DNA of 6,363 nucleotides from SURF-32 sp964648365. Lineage in GTDB: Bacteria; Planctomycetota; Phycisphaerae; UBA1845. Below the pieces are notes generated by a model that was not told the origin of the DNA, ran no database searches, and saw only the letters and a list, made by a program, of their open reading frames with translations. This document shows positions 1 to 4,663 of the stretch, piece after piece. Position numbers and translations under genes: made by a program. The stretch is from the NCBI GenBank assembly GCA_964648365.1, contig CAZYLK010000261.1, forward strand, positions 1 to 6,363, read 5' to 3'. Positions within the stretch are counted from its first letter, which is position 1, and each line of letters begins with the position of its first letter.

Positions 1-324
1 CGCCCCACTTTCGTGTGCAAAGTGATTGCGGATACTGCGAATCTTGTGAAGCAACGCGTGCAATTCCTTCGTGATCAAGCCGAAGCCGTACGCAACATCG
101 ATTTTTGCGGAGAAAGCGGACAGCGATCGATCTGGGCCGAACAGTCTCTCGCCAAGCCTGCAGTCGTTCACCATGGAATGCCAGATCAATTGCGCGAGGA
201 GGTCGTCAAGGTAGGCTGCCAAGACGAGCGCCATCCCTCGATCTGTCTCCTTTTCAAAACTACGGGCGATCGGTTCTAGGTTGCTAGGCGAGTAGTCTTT
301 GGGATTGAATTTTCTTCGCTTCAT
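1..324 (-). CDS. MltR-like (mannitol repressor family) protein, N-terminal part, cut by the window edge
   Basis: This open frame starts at ATG 324-322 and runs to base 1 without a stop, giving 108 residues of a longer protein. A GGAGG ribosome binding site lies 5 bases upstream of the ATG and fixes the start. Residues 24-40 (EKETDRGMALVLAAYLD) and 67-83 (SLSAFSAKIDVAYGFGL) are followed by IRSIRNHFAH at 95-104. This order, 'TDRG-alanine-rich helix-LxxFSAKIDxAYxxGLI-IRxIRNxFAH', is the signature of the MltR family. MltR in enterobacteria represses the mannitol operon, but most relatives are orphan proteins of unknown role, and no mannitol gene is seen here. The RNHFAH stretch also fits the RNxxxH pattern of HEPN proteins; a nuclease role would be inference only. 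The gene is AT-richer and uses codons such as TTT, AAT and CTA more than its neighbours, suggesting a separate origin. Family confidence is fair; function is unknown. Confidence 0.75.
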   Translation of the reverse strand, partial: MKRRKFNPKDYSPSNLEPIARSFEKETDRGMALVLAAYLDDLLAQLIWHSMVNDCRLGERLFGPDRSLSAFSAKIDVAYGFGLITKELHALLHKIRSIRNHFAHESGA

Positions 325-767
325 AAGAACCTCCGTGCGCCAGCCGCATGATTGCGCCTGCTGCTACTTTGGCGCCGCCTCTGACCGTGTTAGATTTCGT
401 GCCCGCACGTAGTCCCTTCCCTTGGGGGTGACCCGGAGTCATACGTTGTCCCACGCGTCTCGAATCCTGATAGGTACATGATGGCGTATAAGATATGCGA
501 CGAACGACCGCCGCGTCCAGAGGTTCGGGCATCGCCGGGCGACAACTGTTCGCAACCGCCGTCCTGCCCGCTCCGATCCCGATCTTTTGCCGGGGCGCCG
601 CCCCCCGATCCTCCGATGCCCTCCCACCGTATCGCCCCGCACGGCCGCGAGATTCCGCCCATGTCGCGTCCATCCGCCCCGGATGGGCGTCGGGTAGGCC
701 GGATCGCCTAGAATCGCCCGTATCGCGTTTGGCGGGCGTTCGGGAGCGCCGGTAACGGAACGGTAAT

Positions 768-792
768 CCCCATTCTGGGCTGGTGAATGGGG
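768..792. repeat. Perfect 8-bp hairpin CCCCATTC / GAATGGGG
   Basis: CCCCATTC (768-775) and GAATGGGG (785-792) are exact reverse complements separated by a 9-base loop. There is no T-run on either side, so it is not an intrinsic terminator. It is immediately followed by a second small hairpin, GGTTC-AGTC-GAACC (791-804). Confidence 0.6.
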
Positions 793-795
793 TTC

Positions 796-818
796 AGTCG
801 AACCAGCGACCTTCGGGT
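796..818 (-). other. tRNA T-arm-like fragment, inverted relative to the tRNA half at 1017-1058
   Basis: Read on the minus strand, this 23-base stretch matches the variable loop and T-arm of the tRNA remnant at 1017-1058 at 20 of 23 positions (shared blocks ACCCG, AGGTCGC and GGTTCGA). The 3' side of the T-stem and the acceptor strand do not follow: the next bases give GAACCCC rather than a pairing partner. It is therefore not a functional tRNA. It could be a decayed att or tRNA fragment or a chance hit to the T-arm consensus. Confidence 0.4.
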
Positions 819-839
819 GCCTGCCGCAGAACCTTCTGT

Positions 840-899
840 CGTCGGGTGCTGTTCCCGATGATCTCGCGAACGCTGGTAATTACCGTCCGGCACCCGACG
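840..899. repeat. 10-bp inverted repeat CGTCGGGTGC / GCACCCGACG
   Basis: CGTCGGGTGC (840-849) and GCACCCGACG (890-899) are exact reverse complements, 40 bases apart, enclosing the palindrome GGTAATTACC (875-884). A third related copy, CGGGTGCC (814-821), pairs with GGCACCCG (889-896), so two alternative stems compete for the same right-hand arm. This arrangement is compatible with a structured RNA leader or a recombination or transfer site. No family is recognised. Confidence 0.5.
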
Positions 900-1016
900 T
901 CCCCCGTTACCGCCCAGAAATGGGGGTTTTTGTTAGGGGTTGCAATGAACGCGCGGATCGCGTAAACTCCTGTCAGCCATAGGTTTCCGGCCGTGTCGGC
1001 GGAACGCCGGGGCAGC

Positions 1017-1058
1017 CTCATAACCCGGAGGTCGCAGGTTCGAGTCCTGCCCCCGCTA
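1017..1058 (+). other. 3' half of an initiator-Met-like tRNA (CAU anticodon); candidate recombinase attachment site
   Basis: The sequence gives an anticodon loop CTCATAA (1017-1023, anticodon CAT at 1019-1021), an anticodon-stem 3' strand starting CCC, a T-stem GCAGG (1034-1038), T-loop TTCGAGT, T-stem CCTGC (1046-1050), acceptor 3' strand CCCCGCT (1051-1057) and discriminator A (1058). CCA is not encoded. The three C's after the loop are typical of initiator tRNA. A correct 5' half is absent: the bases before the loop (GCAGC) do not pair with CCCGG, and no AGCGGGG-like acceptor strand or D-arm is found at the expected distance. The break at the anticodon loop next to a recombinase gene is what a displaced or carried att copy looks like. 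The recombinase stop codon lies inside it on the opposite strand. A weak GGGGCAGCC stretch just before the loop recalls an initiator D-arm, so an internally deleted tRNA is an alternative. Confidence 0.75.
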
Positions 1059-2634
1059 TTCCGGCCGCCGCAACTTCACCGGTTGCGGCGGTTTCTTTTT
1101 GGACCACGCGGCCGTCCGGCAGGACGGTCATCGGCCCCACGACCTCGGCGATGAACCGGTTGACCTGGGTCGGGGTCATTAGCCCGGCGAAGTTCTCTTT
1201 GGCCTCCAGGAACGCCTGCCGGCAGTCGGCCATCAGGTCGTCCATGTCAAGGGCGGCCTGCACCGCCACGGCCTCCAGTGCCTGCCGCAGTTCCTCCCGC
1301 TTGGCATCCTGCTCTGCCAGTTGACGGGCGACCGCTTTCTTGGCGCCGGCCTCGATCTCCGGGTCGGCAAGCAGGCGCGTCAGGTTGCCGACGTACTTGT
1401 CCGCTTCCGCGATCTCGCCCTTGAGCCGCGTCGTCTCGCTGCGGTTCGCCTCCAGCGCCTCGCCCGCCATCGCCGCAACTTCATCGAGGACGCTGTCCAT
1501 GTCGTCGAAGACGGCGCTCATCGCCGCCTGGATGCGGGCCATGAGCTTGTCCTCGCGGACCGACGCCTTGTTATCGCAAGCCTCCGGCCCGTGCGACTGC
1601 CGCCTGCCGCAGGCGTAGTAGCGGTAGGAGCCTTTGCGATTGCTGCTCTTGCGCGTGTAGTAAACGCCCCCGCAGCCGGCACAGAACAGGTGCCGGGTGA
1701 AGGGCCGGACCTCCGCCGCTTCACGCGGGCGGTCGATGCGATTCGCGGCAAGCTGCGCCTGCGCTCGCTCGAACATCTCATCGTCGATGATCCTGAGCGA
1801 CTCATCGCGGTTGACGACGTGGCGGTCCTCATCCGTCCACCGTGGCACGCGGTGCCCGGTGGCGCGGTCCAGCTTGAAGCAGCGCCGCAGGTAGCGGACT
1901 TCGCCGACCAGCATCCGGTTCGTCAGGATGCTCCGAATAGTCCCGAATCCCCACGGCCCACCGAGCCGCGTCGGCCCGCCGCGCTCACGCACGCGGCGGG
2001 CGACCTCCTTGAGGCCGATTGACTCAGCCAGGTAGGTCTGAAAGACGAAGCGCACCGTCTCCGCCTCCTCGGGATGAATCGCGAGCCGCTTCTTTCCGTC
2101 GGCGGTCTGGACGATGCGGTAGCCGTAGGGCGGAGGCCCGCCAGTCCAGCAGCCTTCCTTGTGCCGCTGCACCAGCCCCTCGCGGGTGCGCTCGGCGAGC
2201 ACGCGGCTGTAGTCGGCGGCGACGACGAGCTGCACGCCACGGGCCAGCGCGTTCGTGCCCTCGGTGACGCTCACCACTTCGACGCCGTGCTGTTCGAGAT
2301 CCTCGACGAGCACGTGCGTCTCGGCCGCCCGGCCGAGGCGGTCGTACTTGTAGACGTAGAGCTTGTTGATGCGGCCGGCTTCGGCTTCGTCCATGAGGCG
2401 GAGCAGTTCCGTGCGGCCGCCCGTCGTGCGGCCTGTTTTCGCCTGGTCGATGAAGTGCTTAAGGGGTTTGCCCGCAGCCCGTTCGCACGACTCAATCTGC
2501 ACGGCGATGCTCGTGCCGTCGTCCTGGGCGTGACTTGAATACCGGGCGTAGAGCGCGTCGTACTTGCGGCTGTCGCCGCTACCCTGCCCGTTCCGACCGT
2601 TCCTCGCTGAATGCCGCATTGTCGTGACCATCAT
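1018..2634 (-). CDS. Large serine recombinase (site-specific integrase/resolvase family)
   Basis: This 538-residue protein catalyses DNA strand exchange through a 5'-phosphoserine intermediate. The catalytic resolvase domain occupies about residues 24-160, with YARYSS (nucleophile probably Ser33, after Arg31) and YDRLGR at 97-102. A Recombinase (DNA-binding) domain follows at about 164-286, beginning near GPPPYGYRI. A zinc ribbon with Cys318/Cys321 and Cys342/Cys353 comes next, then a long charged coiled coil at about 381-461, as in phage-type large serine integrases. ATG 2634 is preferred over the upstream GTG 2646 because GGTGAGG lies 6 bases before it. The start overlaps the upstream 91-residue gene. 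The last residues, GAGLEPATSGL, are the antisense translation of the tRNA half at 1017-1058, and the residues before them cross the terminator. The true ancestral C-terminus probably lay near residue 510. Most likely this is the integrase of the element at right. Confidence 0.93.
   Translation of the reverse strand: MMVTTMRHSARNGRNGQGSGDSRKYDALYARYSSHAQDDGTSIAVQIESCERAAGKPLKHFIDQAKTGRTTGGRTELLRLMDEAEAGRINKLYVYKYDRLGRAAETHVLVEDLEQHGVEVVSVTEGTNALARGVQLVVAADYSRVLAERTREGLVQRHKEGCWTGGPPPYGYRIVQTADGKKRLAIHPEEAETVRFVFQTYLAESIGLKEVARRVRERGGPTRLGGPWGFGTIRSILTNRMLVGEVRYLRRCFKLDRATGHRVPRWTDEDRHVVNRDESLRIIDDEMFERAQAQLAANRIDRPREAAEVRPFTRHLFCAGCGGVYYTRKSSNRKGSYRYYACGRRQSHGPEACDNKASVREDKLMARIQAAMSAVFDDMDSVLDEVAAMAGEALEANRSETTRLKGEIAEADKYVGNLTRLLADPEIEAGAKKAVARQLAEQDAKREELRQALEAVAVQAALDMDDLMADCRQAFLEAKENFAGLMTPTQVNRFIAEVVGPMTVLPDGRVVQKETAATGEVAAAGIAGAGLEPATSGL
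1065..1100 (+). terminator. Rho-independent terminator downstream of the tRNA half
   Basis: CCGCCGCAAC (1065-1074) pairs perfectly with GTTGCGGCGG (1082-1091) around a 7-base loop, followed by TTTCTTTTT (1092-1100). The T-run is only on the plus strand, so it ends plus-strand transcripts, as expected for the tRNA 6 bases upstream. It lies inside the 3' end of the minus-strand recombinase gene, encoding roughly residues 512-524 of that protein. Confidence 0.8.
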
Positions 2635-2854
2635 CGCCGTCCTCACCGGGATTCGACCGCTTGCCGCGCTCGCGGTGGAGCTCCACTGCCCGTGCCGCGA
2701 TGACGCGGACCAGCCACCGCCGGGCGGCGGCTTGGTCCCGTGTCACTATACGATCCGGCTCAAGAGCGGATGCGCCTTCCGCCGCATTTTCCGTGCGACG
2801 GGCGACGACGGCAAGCCGGGATGGACCATGCATCAGCACTCGGCACTCCGACAT
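2579..2854 (-). CDS. Small hypothetical protein (91 residues) overlapping the recombinase start
   Basis: I do not recognise this protein. It begins 7 bases after the stop of the J-domain gene and its last 56 bases overlap the recombinase start in another frame, which is typical of translational coupling. Its middle (about residues 38-63, TRDQAAARRWLVRVIAARAV and on) is predicted to form a basic amphipathic helix, and it ends in an acidic, polar tail (GEDGDDGHD then SEERSER). No membrane segment is seen. Codons are GC-ending like the neighbours. Against it: there is no strong ribosome binding site before ATG 2854, and it is the only frame here supported just by context and composition. It could be a small DNA-binding partner of the recombinase (inference), or spurious. 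Confidence 0.5.
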   Translation of the reverse strand: MSECRVLMHGPSRLAVVARRTENAAEGASALEPDRIVTRDQAAARRWLVRVIAARAVELHRERGKRSNPGEDGDDGHDNAAFSEERSERAG

Positions 2855-2861
2855 CCGGCCG

Positions 2862-3635
2862 TCAGGCGCTTTGCGCCTGCGCGTAGCTCTCCCTGAGCCG
2901 CTGGTATGCCGCGGCGACGTCCTTGAACCGCTGGACCGCGAGTTCGACCAGGTGCGGCTCGACGTTCTGGCCGGTCAGGCGGTCAGGGTGGTACTTACGG
3001 CAGGCAATCCGATACGCCTTCTGCACCTGCTCCAGGCTTGCGCCGCGCTTGAGGCCGAGCAGGGCGAGGTCGGCGTCGAGCGCGTGGGCGGATGCCGGCG
3101 ATTCCTGCTCGCGCTGCCCCTCTTCGTCCCCCGGATACCAGCGATGATTGGGCCGCCGGCGGCGCTTCTGTCCCCCGCGCCGCTGCGATTGCTCGCGCGC
3201 AACCTGCTCCAGGTATCCCACGACCTCTGCGAACTCGGCTCTCGCCTGCTCCTGAAAGTACCTGAACCCGGACGCCGACGCGGACACGATGGGCAGCAAG
3301 CTGAAGTGCATGTGGAGCAGCGGCCGCCCGTCCTCTTCGGCGCACACCGCCACGATGATCACCGGCAGCGTGAGCCAGGGCGCATCGGCGGGACCGCGCA
3401 GGCGCCGGACGTACTCCCCGCGACGAAAGGCATCGCATTCGCCTTCGCTGTTCACGAATGTGCAACCACGCGCAGTGAGGTAGCGGACGACCTCACGCCG
3501 GGCGATGGCGGGCGGAAGCGAGATATGCACCGTCTCTTTCCACGCGACTCTCGGCCCGGTATCCCCGCCGCGCCGCCAGGCCGACCAGATCAATCCCAGC
3601 ACGGCCGAAACGATGATGACAACGACCACGTCCAT
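2862..3635 (-). CDS. Membrane-anchored J-domain (DnaJ/DjlA-type) protein
   Basis: This is a 257-residue protein. Residues 2-19 (DVVVVIIVSAVLGLIWSA) form one transmembrane segment followed by RR, predicting a short N-terminus outside and the body in the cytoplasm. Residues about 30-145 are a domain I do not recognise. A linker rich in Arg, Lys and Glu (about 146-180) leads to a C-terminal J-domain at about 187-252, with LGLKRGASLEQVQKAYR, the invariant HPD at 216-218 (KYHPDRL) and AAAYQRL. HPD stimulates the ATPase of DnaK. The helix III/IV part (ELAVQRFKDV) and the N-terminal-anchor/C-terminal-J layout resemble DjlA rather than canonical DnaJ; there is no Gly/Phe region or DnaJ zinc finger. 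AAGGGAG lies 8 bases before the ATG. The preceding gene's stop is 21 bases upstream, so the two are probably cotranscribed. Inference: it recruits host DnaK to membrane-bound complexes of this element. Confidence 0.88.
   Translation of the reverse strand: MDVVVVIIVSAVLGLIWSAWRRGGDTGPRVAWKETVHISLPPAIARREVVRYLTARGCTFVNSEGECDAFRRGEYVRRLRGPADAPWLTLPVIIVAVCAEEDGRPLLHMHFSLLPIVSASASGFRYFQEQARAEFAEVVGYLEQVAREQSQRRGGQKRRRRPNHRWYPGDEEGQREQESPASAHALDADLALLGLKRGASLEQVQKAYRIACRKYHPDRLTGQNVEPHLVELAVQRFKDVAAAYQRLRESYAQAQSA
2863..2879. repeat. 7-bp hairpin at the stop codon of the J-domain gene
   Basis: CAGGCGC (2863-2869), a TTT loop, then GCGCCTG (2873-2879) form a perfect stem on either strand. On the minus strand it covers the last codons and stop of the J-domain gene, just before the next start. 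No U-run follows, so it is not a standard terminator. It could affect read-through or coupling between the two genes. Confidence 0.45.
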
Positions 3636-3656
3636 GAGCGGCTCCCTTCTGCGCTA

Positions 3657-3953
3657 TCAGTCGCGCTCCTGCTGCGGCGGTTCGGGCTCGCGGCCCTTGT
3701 CCGCGTCGCGCTGCTGCTCCGCCTGCTTGAGGCGCTCTTCGAGGATGGAGGGCTGCTCGTCGGGGTCGCGCGACTCGCCCTGGCGTTCCTGCATCACTTC
3801 GCCGGGCGTCTTCGTGCCGTAGATGCCGTACACCGTCGGCTGCGCCACGTTCGACTCGGGATAGATAGCGCCGCGCAGTTCCGCCAGGCCCTGGCGGAAC
3901 ATGGCCGAGGCGTGCCCGGCGCCGATCTTTTGCGTTGACTCTTCGCGTGCCAT
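3657..3953 (-). CDS. Hypothetical hydrophilic protein, 98 residues
   Basis: I do not recognise a named family. Residues 11-30 (GAGHASAMFRQGLAELRGAI) look helical. Residues 31-52 carry an ordered, motif-like stretch (YPESNVAQPTVYGIYGTKTP) that resembles a conserved core. Residues 53-98 are very polar, with a likely short helix or coiled coil at 70-86 (ILEERLKQAEQQRDADK) and a disordered Glu/Pro/Gln tail. There is no membrane segment or signal peptide. CAGGAGA lies 9 bases before the ATG and firmly supports this start. The gene sits 27 bases after the membrane protein gene and 21 bases before the J-domain gene, so it is very probably part of the same operon. It may be a cytoplasmic adaptor for its membrane-protein neighbours (inference). 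Confidence 0.8.
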   Translation of the reverse strand: MAREESTQKIGAGHASAMFRQGLAELRGAIYPESNVAQPTVYGIYGTKTPGEVMQERQGESRDPDEQPSILEERLKQAEQQRDADKGREPEPPQQERD

Positions 3954-3980
3954 GACTGTGTTCTCCTGTGATTGAGTGCG

Positions 3981-4580
3981 TTACCGTCCGTCGCGCATGC
4001 GGCGGAATGACCGGGCTACGTCTGATTGCTCCAAGAAGGCGTCGTGCAGGTCCATCGAGCGGCGATGCTGGAGCGCGCCGCTCATGCCGGACGAGACGGC
4101 GGCGCACATGCCGGCGAGCGCCAGGTACGCCGCGAGCGGCACGCTGATGGTCGCCAGGCACAGGGCGAAGCAGGCCATGTAGACCGGCTCGATGACCGTC
4201 TTGATCCGGTGCTCCGAGCTGCGCTTCCAGACCTTCGCAAGGGTGGGCGTGCCGTTGTAGAGCGTGTGCGGCTGCGGCCCGCCGCGCCGGATGCGCGCCT
4301 TCGTGCGCATCCGCGCGGTAAGCAGCGCCAGCCAGTAGAGCGCCAGGAAGACAAGCATCGGTTCGGCGCTGTGGCCCTCCCAGAAGACGGGCCAGAAGAG
4401 GATGCACGCGGCGCCGGCCGCAGCTTGAAGTCCGAAGAACCGTTCCCCAAATGAATCCGAGCGGCGCAGGAAGACCTCGACCGTGACGGCGAGCGCCCGC
4501 GTGACGAAGGTCATCACGCCCAGGAAGTTGTTGAAGTCCTTCTTCGATGCGACCGGTTCCGGTTCCTGCCGTTGCCACAT
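3981..4580 (-). CDS. Multi-pass membrane protein of unknown function, 199 residues
   Basis: Hydrophobic segments are visible at about 49-67 (FGLQAAAGAACILFWPVF), 74-90 (PMLVFLALYWLALLTAR) and 131-165 (a long stretch that could hold one or two passes), with a weaker one at 19-38. Between the second and third lies a basic cytoplasmic-looking loop (90-130) containing RMRTKARIRRGG and HTLYNGTPTL. The C-terminal tail (170-199) is polar and rich in Arg and Asp. No enzymatic motif is seen. ACAGGAGA lies upstream of ATG 4580 at good spacing. The gene follows the VirD4-like ATPase by 83 bases and precedes the 98-residue gene by 27 bases. Its place in the cluster suggests a membrane scaffold or docking partner for the ATPase, which lacks its own membrane segment; that is inference. 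A role in surface exclusion or another membrane function is possible. Confidence 0.82.
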   Translation of the reverse strand: MWQRQEPEPVASKKDFNNFLGVMTFVTRALAVTVEVFLRRSDSFGERFFGLQAAAGAACILFWPVFWEGHSAEPMLVFLALYWLALLTARMRTKARIRRGGPQPHTLYNGTPTLAKVWKRSSEHRIKTVIEPVYMACFALCLATISVPLAAYLALAGMCAAVSSGMSGALQHRRSMDLHDAFLEQSDVARSFRRMRDGR

Positions 4581-4663
4581 GATCGAGTCTCCTGTCCGAG
4601 TGCGCGCAGCGACCGCGCGGGCGGTCCACGCCGCCTTTCCCTGCCGTTCACGTCACGCTGGCG

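Larger units (their letters stand above)
751..911. repeat. Nested inverted repeats GGTAACGG/CCGTTACC and ACGGTAAT/ATTACCGT
   Basis: GGTAACGG (751-758) is the exact reverse complement of CCGTTACC (904-911). Just inside it, ACGGTAAT (760-767) is the exact reverse complement of ATTACCGT (879-886), the latter being part of the palindrome GGTAATTACC (875-884). The two pairs keep the same nesting order, so they could form one imperfect long-range stem or act as paired protein-binding sites flanking the hairpins between them. Each arm is short, so chance cannot be excluded. Confidence 0.45.
325..1016. other. Intergenic region of about 690 bases without a convincing gene
   Basis: Short frames on both strands here are rich in proline, arginine and serine, have no good ribosome binding site and match no family I recognise. 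The minus-strand end (325-480) must hold the promoter and leader of the MltR-like gene; I see no clear -35/-10 pair there, only an AT-rich patch around 485-497. The part from about 750 to 930 is packed with inverted repeats, listed separately. The region separates the MltR-like gene from the recombinase and tRNA remnant, so it may hold an element end or a cis-acting site. Confidence 0.6.

Noticed and set aside
284..673. 129-codon minus-strand frame overlapping the MltR-like start
   Set aside because: It reads through the MltR-like ribosome binding site in another frame and has low-complexity Arg/Gly-rich content without its own ribosome binding site.
913..931. CCCA-GAAA-TGGG hairpin followed by five T's, as a terminator
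   Set aside because: Only four base pairs precede a G-G mismatch and no plus-strand gene lies upstream; kept only as part of the structured block.
883..1121. 10-base direct repeat CCGTCCGGCA (883-892 and 1112-1121) flanking the tRNA half, as att core copies
   Set aside because: It is short and GC-rich, and the second copy lies within a normal coding stretch of the recombinase; chance is likely.
1321..2538. Plus-strand frames antisense to the recombinase (1321-2022 and 2074-2538)
   Set aside because: The recombinase frame carries catalytic and zinc-binding residues; the plus frames show only compositional bias.
2661..3938. 425-codon open frame on the plus strand
   Set aside because: It lies antisense to the J-domain gene and its neighbours, is made of Leu/Arg/Ala/Val-rich reverse reading typical of GC-rich DNA, and lacks a family match or ribosome binding site.
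3493..4629. 378-codon minus-strand frame
   Set aside because: It is an out-of-frame reading across the membrane protein and 98-residue genes, both of which have good starts and sensible protein features in their own frames.
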